DNA of 64,000 nucleotides from Streptomyces mutabilis (GCF_014649815.1 NZ_BMTT01000012.1:62001-126000), one strand, 5' to 3'; counted from the first letter of the stretch, positions 24,743 to 34,738 are shown. Notes: generated from the sequence alone by a model not told the origin. Made by a program: numbers and translations.

Positions 24743-26184
24743 CACCGACGACGACGCGGTGGCGCAGCATCCCCGAGCTGGTACGGAGCGCGGCCGACCG
24801 CTTCGGTGACGCCGAGGCCGTGGTAGACGGTGAGCAGCGCCTGACCTTCACGGAGCTGGCCGACCGGGCCCGGCGCACCGCGGGGGCGTTCGCCTCGGCG
24901 GGCGTCGGCCCGGGGGACCGGGTCGCCCTGTGGGCACCCAACTCGGCCGAGTGGATCGTCGCCGCCTTCGGACTGCTGACCGCCGGCGGGGTACTCGTGC
25001 CGGTGAACACACGATTCCTCGAGGACGAGGCGCACGACATCGTCGTACGCAGCGGTGCCAAGGCGCTGCTGGTCCAGAACGGCTTCCTGGACCGGACGTT
25101 CACCGGCCCGCCCGGCGTGCCCGTCATCGACCTGAGGAACGACGGCTTCCTCGCCTCCGGCCGGCCGCTGGAGCGCGAGGTCGGCGAGAACGACCTGGCC
25201 GACATCGTCTTCACCTCCGGCACGACGGGCCGCCCCAAGGGGGTGATGACCACCCATGGGCAGACCCTGCGGCTCTACTCGGAGTGGTGCGACCTCGCAC
25301 AGCTCCGCCAGGGCGACCGGTACCTGATGGTCAACCCGTTCTTCCACATCTTCGGCTACAAGGCGGGACTGGTCGCCTCCCTGATCCGGGGCGCGACCGC
25401 GCTGCCCCTCGCGGTCTTCGACGTCGGCCGCGTGCTGGAGCTGGTGGAGAAGGAACGGGTGACCGTCCTGCCCGGCCCGCCCACCCTCTACCACTCCCTC
25501 CTGGAGGCGGACGGCGGACGGGACCTGTCCTCACTGCGGGTGGCGGTCACCGGCTCCGCCGACATCCCCGTCGGACTGGTGCGCCGGATCACCACGGAGC
25601 TGCCCTTCAGCCACCTCATGACCGGCTACGGGCTCACCGAGGCCGGTACCGTCACCGCCTCCCGCCCGGGCGACCCGTACGAGGCCGTCGCGACGACCGT
25701 CGGCAAACCCTGCCGGGGCTTCGAGGTGCGCGTCGCCGAGGACAAGGAAGTCCTGGTCCGCGGCTACTCGGTGATGCGCGGCTATCTCGACGACCCGGAG
25801 GCCACCGCCGAGGCGATCGACGCGGACGGCTGGTTGCACACCGGGGACCTGGGGGAACTGGACGAGGAGGGCCGGCTCAGAATCGTCGGCCGCAAGAAGG
25901 ACATGTTCATCGTCGGGGGCTTCAACGCCTACCCGGCCGAGATTGAGGGCTTCCTGCTGGAGCACCCCGCCGTCGCCCAGGTCGCCGTCGTCGGCGTGCC
26001 CGACGCACGCATGGGACAGGTCGGCCAGGCGTTCGTGGTGAGGCGCGGCGAGGTGACCGAGCCCGAGCTGATCGCGTGGGCCAAGGAACGGATGGCCGGG
26101 TTCAAGGTGCCACGCCACGTCGAGTTCCGCACCTCGCTGCCGCTCACAGCGACCGGCAAGGTGCTCAAGGACCAACTGCGCTGA
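24739..26184 (+). CDS. AMP-forming acyl-CoA synthetase 2 (FadD3-like)
   Basis: A 481-aa ANL ligase. It shows [10 protein letters not shown] (P-loop), [48 protein letters not shown] and the catalytic LTATGKVLK. The FHxFGYKAG segment and overall length are reminiscent of FadD3, the ligase that activates the steroid ring C/D propionate in mycobacteria and rhodococci; that similarity is by eye. The start ATG 24739 overlaps the amidohydrolase stop. A mutase operon follows after 51 bp. Confidence 0.9.
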   Translation: MTPTTTRWRSIPELVRSAADRFGDAEAVVDGEQRLTFTELADRARRTAGAFASAGVGPGDRVALWAPNSAEWIVAAFGLLTAGGVLVPVNTRFLEDEAHDIVVRSGAKALLVQNGFLDRTFTGPPGVPVIDLRNDGFLASGRPLEREVGENDLADIVFTSGTTGRPKGVMTTHGQTLRLYSEWCDLAQLRQGDRYLMVNPFFHIFGYKAGLVASLIRGATALPLAVFDVGRVLELVEKERVTVLPGPPTLYHSLLEADGGRDLSSLRVAVTGSADIPVGLVRRITTELPFSHLMTGYGLTEAGTVTASRPGDPYEAVATTVGKPCRGFEVRVAEDKEVLVRGYSVMRGYLDDPEATAEAIDADGWLHTGDLGELDEEGRLRIVGRKKDMFIVGGFNAYPAEIEGFLLEHPAVAQVAVVGVPDARMGQVGQAFVVRRGEVTEPELIAWAKERMAGFKVPRHVEFRTSLPLTATGKVLKDQLR

Positions 26185-26235
26185 CCACGGGCAAGCCCGG
26201 CCACGCCCCACCTCACACAAGGACGACGCCCCGTC

Positions 26236-27813
26236 ATGACCGACGACGCCCGCACCGCCTCCGGCATTCCGCTGAAACCCCTGTACGGCCCGGAGGACCG
26301 GCTCGCCGATCCTCCGCCCCCCGGTGCCTTCCCCTTCACCCGAGGCAACTACCCCACGGGCTACCGGGGTCGCACCTGGACCCTGCGCCAGTACTCCGGC
26401 TTCGGCACCGCCGAGGAGTCCAACCGCCGCTACCGCTACCTCCTGGACCAGGGAGGCACCGGACTGTCGGTCGCGCTCGACCTGCCCACGCAGTGCGGGT
26501 ACGACTCCGACGACCCCGAGTACACGGACGAGGTCGGACGCGTCGGCGTGGCCCTCGACACCCTCGCCGACGCCGAGATCCTCTTCGACTCCATCCCCCT
26601 GGACCGCATCAGCACCAGCTTCACCATCAACGGCACCGCCGCCATCCTGCTCGCCTTCTACGTCGCCGCCGCCGAGAGGCGCGGCATCCCGCGCGAGAGG
26701 CTGACCGGCACCATCCAGAACGACGTGCTCAAGGAGTACGCCTCCCGCGGCACCTGGATATGGCCGCCCGAGCCGTCGCTGCGGCTCATCGCGGACACCA
26801 TCGAGTTCTGCGCCGCCGAGGTGCCCCGCTTCAACGCCATCTCGGTCGCCGGTGCGCACTTCCGGGACGCGGGCGCCAACGCCGTGCAGGAGATGGCGTT
26901 CACCCTCGCCGACGGAGTGACGTACTGCGAGACCGTGCTCGCACGCGGCCGCATGACCATCGACCAGTTCGCCCCGCAGATCTCCTTCTTCTTCTACACC
27001 CACGGCGACTTCTTCGAAGAGGTTGCCAAGTACCGCGCAGGGCGGCGGCGTTGGGCCACCCTGGTCCGGGAGCGGTTCGGGGCGAAGACCGACAAGGCGT
27101 GCATGTTCCGCTTCGGCTGCGTGGCCGGCGGCGCCTCGCTGTACGCGCCGCAGGCCCGCAACAACACCGTCCGCGTCGCCTACGAGGCGCTCGCCTCCGT
27201 CCTCGGCGGCGTCCAGTCGATGTTCACCGCCGCCTGGGACGAACCGTTCGCCCTGCCCAGCGAGGAGTCGGCCACCCTCGCCCTGCGCACCCAGCAGATC
27301 CTGGCGCACGAGACGGGCGTGACAAGCGTCGCCGACCCGCTGGGCGGCTCGTACTTCGTCGAGGCACTGACCGACGCGACCGAGGAGCGCATCGAACGGA
27401 TCATGGCCGACCTGGAGGCGCACGGCGGCATGGTGCGCTGTATCGAGGACGGCTATCTGCAGACCCTGATCGCCGACGAGGCGTGGCGGCTGCACCAGGA
27501 GGTCGACTCCGGCGCACGGCCGGTGGTCGGCGTCAACCGCTTCACCGCCGAGGAGCCCCCGCCCGACCTCGCCACCTACGAACTGGACGCCGAGGGCCGG
27601 GATCGGCAGCTCAAGAGGCTCGCGCGGGTCAAGGCGGAACGCGGCAACGCCGACGTTCGCGCCCGACTCGACGCCCTGAAACACGCCGCCGAAGGAGACA
27701 CCAACCTGATGGGCCCTTTGATCGATTGCGCCAACGCCTACTGCACCGTGGGCGAGATGGCGGGCGCCCTGCGCGAGGTGTGGGGCGAGTTCCGGCAGCC
27801 GGTGGTGTTCTGA
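26236..27813 (+). CDS. Adenosylcobalamin-dependent acyl-CoA mutase, large (substrate) subunit with atypical active site
   Basis: A 525-aa TIM-barrel subunit of the methylmalonyl-CoA mutase family. It lacks the B12 domain, which is encoded next door. Aligned with Propionibacterium MCM, Tyr89 and Arg207 correspond to Tyr53 (RQYSGFG) and Arg171 (SRGTWIWP), and His244 to His208; spacings match exactly. MCM Tyr243 is Ala207 here ([10 protein letters not shown] instead of SGYHMQEAG). Isobutyryl- and 2-hydroxyisobutyryl-CoA mutases have Gln at the Arg207 position, so a substrate with a free carboxylate is favoured, perhaps bulkier than methylmalonyl-CoA. No MeaB-type chaperone is in the window. Confidence 0.88.
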   Translation: MTDDARTASGIPLKPLYGPEDRLADPPPPGAFPFTRGNYPTGYRGRTWTLRQYSGFGTAEESNRRYRYLLDQGGTGLSVALDLPTQCGYDSDDPEYTDEVGRVGVALDTLADAEILFDSIPLDRISTSFTINGTAAILLAFYVAAAERRGIPRERLTGTIQNDVLKEYASRGTWIWPPEPSLRLIADTIEFCAAEVPRFNAISVAGAHFRDAGANAVQEMAFTLADGVTYCETVLARGRMTIDQFAPQISFFFYTHGDFFEEVAKYRAGRRRWATLVRERFGAKTDKACMFRFGCVAGGASLYAPQARNNTVRVAYEALASVLGGVQSMFTAAWDEPFALPSEESATLALRTQQILAHETGVTSVADPLGGSYFVEALTDATEERIERIMADLEAHGGMVRCIEDGYLQTLIADEAWRLHQEVDSGARPVVGVNRFTAEEPPPDLATYELDAEGRDRQLKRLARVKAERGNADVRARLDALKHAAEGDTNLMGPLIDCANAYCTVGEMAGALREVWGEFRQPVVF

Positions 27814-28235
27814 TGGCGCCGCCGGTACGCGTCCTCGTCGCCAAGCCCGGACTCGACGGGCACGACCGCGGGGCGAAACTCGTCGCCCGCGCGCTGCGGG
27901 ACGCTGGGTTCGAGGTGGTGTTCACCGGCATCCGCCGCCGTGTCGACGACATCGCGGCCACCGCCGTACAGGAGGACGTGGCCCTGGTCGGCCTGTCCAT
28001 CCTGTCCGGTGCCCACCTCGCGCTGACCCGCCGCACGCTGGAGGCCCTGCGCGCGGTCGGCGCGGACGACATCCCTGTCGTGGTCGGCGGCACCATCCCC
28101 AGCGGGGACGTGGACCTGTTGTACGACGCCGGGGCCGCCGCCGTGTTCCCCACGGGAACGGCCCTGGACTCCCTCGTGGCCGAGATCCGCGCCCTGACAG
28201 CCGCCCCCGAAGCCCTTTCGACCTCTGAGGAATGA
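27813..28235 (+). CDS. Cobalamin-binding small subunit of the acyl-CoA mutase
   Basis: A 140-aa B12-binding Rossmann domain. It opens with [18 protein letters not shown], containing the DxHxxG cobalt-ligand motif, then GLSILSGAH and VVGGTIP, as in the C-terminal domain of MCM and the small subunits of IcmB/HcmB. Its ATG overlaps the large subunit's stop (TGATG), consistent with 1:1 expression. Together the two genes encode a complete base-off/His-on carbon-skeleton mutase. Confidence 0.93.
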   Translation: MAPPVRVLVAKPGLDGHDRGAKLVARALRDAGFEVVFTGIRRRVDDIAATAVQEDVALVGLSILSGAHLALTRRTLEALRAVGADDIPVVVGGTIPSGDVDLLYDAGAAAVFPTGTALDSLVAEIRALTAAPEALSTSEE

Positions 28236-28236
28236 C

Positions 28237-29193
28237 ATGCGAGTCGGAGTGATGAGCGGCCCCGAACGGGGCGACGCCGCCTACAAGGCGGACCGCATGG
28301 TCGACGACGCCCGCTGGGCCGAGGAAGCCGGATTCGACACGGTGTGGGTACCGCAGGTGCCCACCGACTTCGACGCGCTGACGGCCGTGACCCTGATGGG
28401 GCGGGCCACCTCCCGCATCGAACTGGGCACGGCGGTCGTGCCGGTGCACGCCCAGCACCCCGTCGCCCTGGCCCGCCAGGCCCTGTCCGCGCACGCGGCG
28501 GCCGGTGGACGCCTGGCCCTCGGCGTAGGCGCCTCCCACCACTGGATCGTCCGCGACATGCTCGGCCTCCCCTACGAGAAGCCGGCCGCGTACACCCGCG
28601 CCTACCTGGAGGTCCTGAGCGCGGCGGTCGGCGGGGCGGCATCCGTGGACGTCGAGAACGACGTCTTCCGCGTGCACAACCCTTTTACCGTGGGTCCGGT
28701 TGCCCCGCTGCCGGTCCTGCTGGCCGCGCTGGGCCCGGTGATGCTGCGGATCGCGGGGGCGCTCACCGACGGGACCGTGCTCTGGCTGGCGGACGAGAGG
28801 ACGGTGGCCGACCACGTCGTCCCGGCGATCACCAAGGCGGCGCGGGAAGCGGGACGTGCGGCACCCCGCGTCGTCGCCGGCATCCCGGTCTGCCTGTGCG
28901 CGCCGCACGAGGTCGACGCGGCCCGAGAGCGCGCCAACCGCATCCTCGGCGAGGCCGAGGTGTCACCCAACTACCAGCGCCTGATGGAACACGGCGACGC
29001 CCGTGACGTCGGCGACCTGTGCGCGGCCGGCGACGAAGCCGCCATCAGGGCCCGATTCCAGCGGTTCGCGGAGGCGGGCGTGACCGACCTGGCCGTACGC
29101 CTGCTGCCCATCGGCAGCGGACGCGAGGAATTGGTCGCCTCCAAGCTCCGCACCCGGGACGCGGTGGCGGCGATCGCCGCGGACTTCCGGTGA
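28237..29193 (+). CDS. LLM-class F420-dependent oxidoreductase
   Basis: A 318-aa luciferase-like TIM-barrel protein. WAEEAGFDTVWVPQVPTDFDALT, IELGTAVVPVHAQHPVALARQA and LALGVGASHHW are typical of actinobacterial F420-dependent LLM reductases/dehydrogenases. ATG 28237 begins one base after the mutase small-subunit stop, so it is in the same operon. The family includes F420H2-dependent reductases of enones and alcohol dehydrogenases; the reaction here is unknown. Confidence 0.88.
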   Translation: MRVGVMSGPERGDAAYKADRMVDDARWAEEAGFDTVWVPQVPTDFDALTAVTLMGRATSRIELGTAVVPVHAQHPVALARQALSAHAAAGGRLALGVGASHHWIVRDMLGLPYEKPAAYTRAYLEVLSAAVGGAASVDVENDVFRVHNPFTVGPVAPLPVLLAALGPVMLRIAGALTDGTVLWLADERTVADHVVPAITKAAREAGRAAPRVVAGIPVCLCAPHEVDAARERANRILGEAEVSPNYQRLMEHGDARDVGDLCAAGDEAAIRARFQRFAEAGVTDLAVRLLPIGSGREELVASKLRTRDAVAAIAADFR

Positions 29194-30233
29194 GCGGTCC
29201 GGGGCCCCTGTCCGGGCTGCGCGTCCTGGAGGTCGGACACATCCTGGCCGGGCCGTACGCCACCATGCTGCTGGCCGACCTGGGCGCACAGGTCACCAAG
29301 GTCGAACCGCCCGGCGGAGACCTGTCCCGTCAGGTCTCCGACGCCTACTTCGCCAGCCTCAACCGGGGCAAACGCTCCGTCCGCCTGAACCTGGCCACTC
29401 CGGAGGGCCAGGGGCGCCTGCACGAGCTGGTGCGGGGTGCTGACGCCCTCCTGGTCAACCTCAAGCCGTCGGCCGTCCACCGCTACGGCCTCACCTACGA
29501 GGCGTTGAAGCACTGGAACGAACGGCTGGTGTGCGTCGCCCTCACCGGCTGGGGCATGGACGCCGGTGACCAGCCCGCGTTCGACTACGTCATCCAGGCC
29601 GCCACCGGCATCGCGGCGCTCACCGGCGAGCCCGAGGGCCCGCCCCAGCTGCCCGGCTACTCCTCCGCGGACAACTCGGCCGGCCTCGCCGCCGCGCTCG
29701 GCCTGCTGGCACAGGTCGTCTCGGGGCGCGGCGGACAGGTCGACGTCTCCCTGCGCGACGTGATGCTCTCCCAGCTCAACTACCACGCGGCCGCCTGGCT
29801 CAACGACGGCGCACCCCCGCGCCGCCTCGGCGGTGCCCACGCCTACTACGTCCCCGCACAGCTCTTCCCGACCGCCGACGGCCACCTCGCCCTGTTCATC
29901 ACCCACGACGGCTTCTGGCGCGCGTTCGCCACGGAGGCGGGTATCGAGGGCTACCCCACGATGGCCGAACGGGCCGCCCACCGCGGCGAGGTCGTCGCCG
30001 CCGTGACGAAGGCCCTGGCCGCGGACACGGCGACGAACTGGGAGGCCCGGCTGCGCCCGCTGGGGGTCCCGGCGGGCGCCGTGCGCACCCTGCCCGAGGC
30101 CCTCGCCGAGGCACCGGAGACAGTGGCCGAGTCAGGTGGTCGCCGGCTGGTGGGCAGCCCGTTCCGCATCGCCGGGTACGAGCCGGAGTACGGCCCGCCG
30201 CCGCGGCTCGGAGAGCACGGGGATCGCACCTGA
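29190..30233 (+). CDS. Class III CoA-transferase 2 (short form)
   Basis: A 347-aa CaiB-family protein, about 40-60 residues shorter than usual. It keeps LRVLEVGHILAGPYATMLLADLGAQVTKVE, the NRGKRSVRLNLATPEG region, and catalytic Asp132 in AFDYVIQA. GTG 29190 overlaps the LLM stop. Adjacent to the mutase, it could transfer CoA to or from the mutase substrate or product, for example between a dicarboxylic acid and an acyl-CoA; this is inference from operon position. Confidence 0.87.
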   Translation: MSGPGPLSGLRVLEVGHILAGPYATMLLADLGAQVTKVEPPGGDLSRQVSDAYFASLNRGKRSVRLNLATPEGQGRLHELVRGADALLVNLKPSAVHRYGLTYEALKHWNERLVCVALTGWGMDAGDQPAFDYVIQAATGIAALTGEPEGPPQLPGYSSADNSAGLAAALGLLAQVVSGRGGQVDVSLRDVMLSQLNYHAAAWLNDGAPPRRLGGAHAYYVPAQLFPTADGHLALFITHDGFWRAFATEAGIEGYPTMAERAAHRGEVVAAVTKALAADTATNWEARLRPLGVPAGAVRTLPEALAEAPETVAESGGRRLVGSPFRIAGYEPEYGPPPRLGEHGDRT

Positions 30234-30486
30234 TCACCGCCCACCGCATTGTGTCCGGTCGGCACCCGGTCGCCCTGCTGGGTAACCGCTGTCCGCCGAG
30301 ACCGGCTCCGGCACCCCGTTCGACCTGAACCTGGGATCCCTCCCCCGGAGCTGTCCGCTCCTCAGGTCCCGCGGAGCCGGGCTCCGTTCGGCGCTGGTGG
30401 CCGGCCGCCGCCACCGCCCACCACGGCATCTCCGTGCGTACGCTGCACCAAGGACGACCGTGAAAACCGCGCCGCGCTGGAACGAG
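30234..30486. other. Gap between convergent operons, no gene seen
   Basis: 253 bp between two convergent genes. The only structure noted is CGGAG-CCGGG-CTCCG at 30372-30386, a small hairpin that may help termination. No supported reading frame. Confidence 0.4.
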
Positions 30487-31254
30487 CTACTTCGGAGGGA
30501 ATCTCAACGCCCCGTCCAGACGGACGACTTCTCCGTTGAGGTAGTCGTTCTCGCACAGGTGCTGTACCAGCGCGGCGTACTCCTCGGGCCGTCCCATTCG
30601 CCGCGGATGCGGTACCTGGGGACCCCAGTACGCCTCCAGTTGGTCGCCGGCCTTCCCGTACGCCGGCGTGAGGACGGTACCCGGAGCGACGGAGACGACG
30701 CGGATGCCGAGGGGCGACAGGTCACGGGCGGCGACCAGTGTCATCGCGGTCACGCCGCCCTTCGCCGCGGCGTAGGACAGTTGGCCGATCTGCCCCTCGT
30801 ACGCGGCGATGGACGACGTGGTGACGACGACGCCGCGTCCGCCGTCCTCGCCGAAGGGTGCCGTGCGCGCGATGGCCGCGGCGGCGAGCCGCAGTACGTT
30901 GAACACCCCGGTCAGGTAGACGTCGACGGTGGTGCGGAAGCCCTCCAGACCCAGAGGGAAGCCGTCCTTGCCGACCACGCGGCCACCGCTCGCGGGCCCC
31001 CCGTGGCAGTCCACCGCGATCCGGAGATCCCCGGCCCGTACCGCCTCTTCGACCGCCGCCCGGACGGAGTCCTCGTCGGTGGCGTCGGTGCGGACGTAGC
31101 GCACTCCGAGCTCCGCCTCCAGGGCCTTGCCCTTGTCGTCGGCGAGGTCGGCGACCACCACCCGGGCGCCCGTCGCACACAGTCGCCGGACGGTGGCCTC
31201 GCCCAGCCCGCCCGCCCCGCCTACCACCAACGCCGCACAACCGTCGATGTTCAT
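30487..31254 (-). CDS. Short-chain dehydrogenase (3-hydroxyacyl-CoA dehydrogenase type-2-like)
   Basis: A 255-aa SDR resembling the HSD17B10/type-2 3-hydroxyacyl-CoA dehydrogenase group. It has VVGGAGGLGEA at the N-terminus, TTSSIAAYEGQIGQLSYAAAKGG with Ser147/148, Tyr161 and Lys165, and the C-terminal LNGEVVRLDGALRFPP typical of that group. It probably oxidises a 3-hydroxyacyl-CoA to the 3-keto form for the thiolase encoded just beyond the divergent ligase. It starts at ATG 31254 and shares the operator at 31293. Confidence 0.88.
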   Translation of the reverse strand: MNIDGCAALVVGGAGGLGEATVRRLCATGARVVVADLADDKGKALEAELGVRYVRTDATDEDSVRAAVEEAVRAGDLRIAVDCHGGPASGGRVVGKDGFPLGLEGFRTTVDVYLTGVFNVLRLAAAAIARTAPFGEDGGRGVVVTTSSIAAYEGQIGQLSYAAAKGGVTAMTLVAARDLSPLGIRVVSVAPGTVLTPAYGKAGDQLEAYWGPQVPHPRRMGRPEEYAALVQHLCENDYLNGEVVRLDGALRFPPK

Positions 31255-31268
31255 GACGTTCCCTCCAC

Positions 31269-31307
31269 TTGAAAGTGTGGATCTGAGTGTAGGAGAATGC
31301 CATTCTC
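31269..31307. promoter_or_regulatory. Divergent promoter with perfect island operator
   Basis: GAGAATGCCATTCTC (31293-31307) is a perfect palindrome ending one base before ATG 31308. Upstream TTGAAA (31269-31274) and GAGAAT (31293-31298) are spaced by 18 bp as possible -35/-10, which would make the ligase transcript nearly leaderless. The site also lies 38 bp upstream of the divergent SDR. Confidence 0.7.
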
Positions 31308-32750
31308 ATGAACATAGCCGTGATCCTGGAAATGGCCGCCTCGGCGGAGGATCGGCCGGCCGTCACAGAAGATGGCCGCACGCTCTCCGCCGCCGAACTC
31401 CAGCGCCTGGCGCGCCACGCGGCCGACCGCTTCCGTGGCCGCACCGCGGTCCTCTACCTGGGGCCCAACCACCTCGCCTACCCGGTCGCCCTGTTCGGCG
31501 CCGCACTGGCGGGAATTCCCTTCGTCCCCCTCAACTACCGCCTCGGCGAGCAGCAACTGGGCGCGCTGGTCGCGCGGCATCCCGGGGCTGAGGTACTGAA
31601 CCCGGCCGACCTCGACGCACTGCTGGCTCCCTCAGGCGAGGCCGAGTGGCTGCCCGCCCCGCAGGACGCGGAATCCGTCGCCGTCGTCCTCTACACCAGC
31701 GGCACCACCGCAGCCCCCAAGGCCGCCCTGCTCCGCCACCGCCACCTGCTCGCCTACGTCTTCAACACCCAGGACTTCGGATCGGCGGAACCGAGCGACG
31801 CCAGCCTGGTGGCGCTGCCGCCGTACCACGTCGCCGGCCTGATGAACTTGCTCACGAACCTGTATGCGGGACGCCGCGTCGTCTACCAGGGCGTCTTCCA
31901 GCCGGCCGACTGGCTGGCCACGGTACGCCGCGAGGGCGTCACCCACGCCATGGTGGTCCCGACCATGCTGGCGCGCCTGACCGTCGAACTGGGTGAAGCG
32001 CGGGCCGAGACCCCTACCCTGCGCAACCTCGCCTACGGCGGCGCGCGCTGCCCGCGTCCGGTGGTGGAACGGGCCCTGCGTCAGTTCCCGGACACCGGCT
32101 TCGTCAACGCCTACGGGCTTACGGAGACCGCCTCGTCCGTCTGCGTTCTGGGCCCCGACGACCACCGGCGTGCGGTCGCGTCCGAGGACCCGGCGGTGCA
32201 CGCGCGACTGGGCTCGGTGGGGCGGCCACTGCCCGGTGTCGAGGTCGAGATCCGTGACGAGGACGGCAAGACGCTGGAGCCGGGGGACACCGGGCTCGTC
32301 CTCGTGCGCGGCGCCCAGATATCCGGCGAGTACGAGGGCGCGGGTGACTCCGGTGACGGAGACGGATGGTTCGCCACCCGGGACCGCGGGCGGCTGGACG
32401 AGGACGGTTACCTGTTCCTCGAGGGCCGCGCGGACGACACGATCATCCGGGGCGGCGAGAACATCGCCCCCGCCGAGATCGAGGATGTCCTGCTTCAGTA
32501 CCCGGGCATAGAGGAGGCCGCCGTGCTCGGCCTGCCGGACCCCGAGTGGGGCCAGCGGCTGGTCGCGGTGCTCGTCGGTGCCGGCGATCCGGAGGAGATC
32601 CGGTCCTTCGCCAAGCGCCGCCTGCGTTCCTCGAAGACCCCGGACACCGTCGTCTTCCGCTCCGAACTGCCCCGCACCGCCACGGGCAAGCTGCTGCGCC
32701 GCACCCTCGTGGCCGAGCTCGCCGAACCGGAGGAGACCACCGATGCCTGA
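31308..32750 (+). CDS. AMP-forming acyl-CoA synthetase 3
   Basis: A 480-aa ANL ligase with YTSGTTAAPKAALLRHRH, GLTETASSV, FATRDRGRLDEDGYLFLEGRADDTIIRGGENIAPAEIEDV and the catalytic RTATGKLLRR. It is the third ligase of the island and the only one in an operon with a thiolase (8-bp overlap). ATG 31308 directly follows the operator. The AGGAG available as RBS is part of the operator and 12 bases away, so leaderless translation is plausible; a start at ATG 31332 cannot be excluded. Confidence 0.9.
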   Translation: MNIAVILEMAASAEDRPAVTEDGRTLSAAELQRLARHAADRFRGRTAVLYLGPNHLAYPVALFGAALAGIPFVPLNYRLGEQQLGALVARHPGAEVLNPADLDALLAPSGEAEWLPAPQDAESVAVVLYTSGTTAAPKAALLRHRHLLAYVFNTQDFGSAEPSDASLVALPPYHVAGLMNLLTNLYAGRRVVYQGVFQPADWLATVRREGVTHAMVVPTMLARLTVELGEARAETPTLRNLAYGGARCPRPVVERALRQFPDTGFVNAYGLTETASSVCVLGPDDHRRAVASEDPAVHARLGSVGRPLPGVEVEIRDEDGKTLEPGDTGLVLVRGAQISGEYEGAGDSGDGDGWFATRDRGRLDEDGYLFLEGRADDTIIRGGENIAPAEIEDVLLQYPGIEEAAVLGLPDPEWGQRLVAVLVGAGDPEEIRSFAKRRLRSSKTPDTVVFRSELPRTATGKLLRRTLVAELAEPEETTDA

Positions 32751-33876
32751 CGCCGTGCTCGTCGCCGCCCTGCGCACCCCCATCGGCACCGCCTTCAAGG
32801 GCAGCCTGCGCGACACGACAGCCCACGAACTCGCCGACCGCATCGTCGCGACGGTGGCCGAAGGCCTCGATCCCGGTCTGGTGGACGACGTGATCCTCGC
32901 CGAGTCGCACTACGGCGGCGGAGTCGTCGCCCGTCACGCCGCGCTGACCGCGGGACTGCCGCATGTACCGGGACTCGCCCTCAACCGGCACTGCGCGGCA
33001 GGGCTGGCGGCGGTGCAGACCGCCGCCGCCTCGGTACGGGCTGGCATGGACCGGCTGGTTCTCGCCGGCGGCGTCAACTCCGCGTCCACCGCGCCCAAGC
33101 TGTTCTTCCGTGGTGTCGAAGGCCCGTGGGTGCCGCCGTCCCACCCGGACCGGGCCGACGCGCCCAACCTCGACATGTCGATCACGGTGGGTTGGAACAC
33201 CGCGGTGCGAGCCGGGATCAGCCGCGAGGATATGGACGCGTGGGCGCTGCGCTCGCACCGCAACGCCGTGCGCGCCCTCGACGAAGGGCGCTTCAAGGAC
33301 GAGACCGTGCCCGTCGACACCGCACACGGCCCCTTCGAGGCGGACGAACACCCGCGCCGCGACACCAGCGCGGAACGCCTCGCCGCCCTCAAACCGCTCC
33401 ACCCCGAGATCGAGGGCTTCTCCATCACCGCCGGAAACGCCTGCGGCGCCAACGACGCGGCGGCCGCCGTGGCGGTGGCGGACGCGGGTCTCGGGCTGCC
33501 GGCCCTGGCCACCGTGCGCGCCTGGGCCTCCGTCGCCCTCGACCCCGCCGAGACCGGCCTCACCCCCGTGCAGGCCATCCCGAAGGCACTGGGACGGGCG
33601 GGCCTCACCGTGTCCGACGTCGACCTCTTCGAGATCAACGAGGCCTTCGCTTCCGTCGCCGTCGCCGCCGTCCACCGCCTCGGCCTCGATCCGGACACCG
33701 TGAACGTCAACGGCAGCGGCTGCTCCCTCGGGCACCCGGTCGCGGCCACCGGCGCCCGTATGGTCGTCACCCTCGTCCACGAACTGCGCCGCAGGGGCGG
33801 GGGAGTGGGCGTCGCGGCCATGTGCGCGGGCGGGGGGATGGGTTCCGCGCTGGTCCTGGAGGTTCCCGCACCCTGA
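32743..33876 (+). CDS. Acetyl-CoA acetyltransferase-type thiolase
   Basis: A 377-aa type II-like thiolase of degradative type. The nucleophile Cys84 is in NRHCAAGLAA, NEAFA and CSLGHPVAATGARM carry the catalytic His, and the second Cys is in AAMCAGGGMGSA. It cleaves 3-ketoacyl-CoA with CoA to release acetyl- or propionyl-CoA. The start ATG 32743 overlaps the ligase stop by eight bases. A strong terminator hairpin follows at once. Confidence 0.93.
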   Translation: MPDAVLVAALRTPIGTAFKGSLRDTTAHELADRIVATVAEGLDPGLVDDVILAESHYGGGVVARHAALTAGLPHVPGLALNRHCAAGLAAVQTAAASVRAGMDRLVLAGGVNSASTAPKLFFRGVEGPWVPPSHPDRADAPNLDMSITVGWNTAVRAGISREDMDAWALRSHRNAVRALDEGRFKDETVPVDTAHGPFEADEHPRRDTSAERLAALKPLHPEIEGFSITAGNACGANDAAAAVAVADAGLGLPALATVRAWASVALDPAETGLTPVQAIPKALGRAGLTVSDVDLFEINEAFASVAVAAVHRLGLDPDTVNVNGSGCSLGHPVAATGARMVVTLVHELRRRGGGVGVAAMCAGGGMGSALVLEVPAP

Positions 33877-33880
33877 AAGC

Positions 33881-33926
33881 GCGCGCGGGGGTGCCCGGAC
33901 CCCGAGGTCCGGGCACCCCCGCGCGC
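33881..33926. terminator. Strong bidirectional terminator (perfect 21-bp stem)
   Basis: Bases 33881-33901 and 33906-33926 are perfectly complementary around the loop CCGA. It lies between the convergent thiolase and thioesterase genes, with the thioesterase stop only four bases beyond the stem. Confidence 0.9.
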
Positions 33927-33930
33927 ACGT

Positions 33931-34728
33931 TCAGACGAACCGCAACAGCGCCTCCTGGGCGAAGGAGGCGATCAGTGCTTCCTCCTCCGTCAGCACGTCC
34001 CCGCGTCCGAAACACCGCCCGTGTGCGGCCAGCGGACTGTGCTGGCGCAGCAGCAACCACCGTCCCGTGTCGAACGGCCGGTGAAACCACACGGTGTGCG
34101 CCGTCACGGCCGAGACGAACGCCGTACCGGAGTCCGTCTGCGTCACTCCGGGCACCGGCCGCAGCGCGGTGCCGATCGGCGTGAGGTCGGTCGCGTACGC
34201 GACGAGCGCGGGCGCGGCGGCCCTCGGTGCTCTCGGGACATGGGTCCACAGCTCGTGGACGGGCGGCTCGGCCTTCTCGGTGTCGAGGTCGGTCGCCGCT
34301 CGTGACTCCCAGGGCAGCAGGGCGAGGTCCACCCGGTGTTCCGGGCCGGGGAGTGCGGGGGGCGGGTCGGTCGTCTGGCGTTCCGGGCCCTCCTCCCACG
34401 CGTGGAGGCCGGCGTTCGCCACCGCGATCACCCCGTGCCGCTGCCGTGCGACGAGCCGCACGGTCGCGAACGTACGGCCCTGCTGCGGTACGTCGGTCTC
34501 GTAGCTCACCGGCTCGCCAGTACGGCCCTCGCGCAGGAACTGGGTGTGCAGGGACTTGAGGTCCTTGCCGGTCACGGACCGGGCCGCAGCGCGGGCGAAC
34601 TGGGCCAGCAGTTGTCCGCCGAACAGCCGACGGTACTCCAGCCGCTGTGAGGGGCCCTCGTAGGTGTGCTCGTCCACGGCCGTCAGATCGAGGCAGCCGA
34701 GCAGGTCGTGCCAGAGATCGGTGGGCAC
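33931..34728 (-). CDS. Acyl-CoA thioesterase II (TesB-like double hotdog)
   Basis: A 265-aa TesB-family thioesterase. The first hotdog contains RLFGGQLLAQFARAA and SLHTQFLREG; the second contains AYATD, a WFHRPFD motif and the C-terminal SFAQEALLR. These match the family's Asp/Thr/Gln catalytic arrangement in position. It hydrolyses acyl-CoA to acid plus CoA, possibly as a relief valve for CoA trapping. Last gene of a four-gene minus operon (SnoaL-like, two acyl-CoA dehydrogenases, thioesterase). Confidence 0.9.
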   Translation of the reverse strand: MPTDLWHDLLGCLDLTAVDEHTYEGPSQRLEYRRLFGGQLLAQFARAAARSVTGKDLKSLHTQFLREGRTGEPVSYETDVPQQGRTFATVRLVARQRHGVIAVANAGLHAWEEGPERQTTDPPPALPGPEHRVDLALLPWESRAATDLDTEKAEPPVHELWTHVPRAPRAAAPALVAYATDLTPIGTALRPVPGVTQTDSGTAFVSAVTAHTVWFHRPFDTGRWLLLRQHSPLAAHGRCFGRGDVLTEEEALIASFAQEALLRFV

Positions 34729-34738
34729 CTGACGCTCC

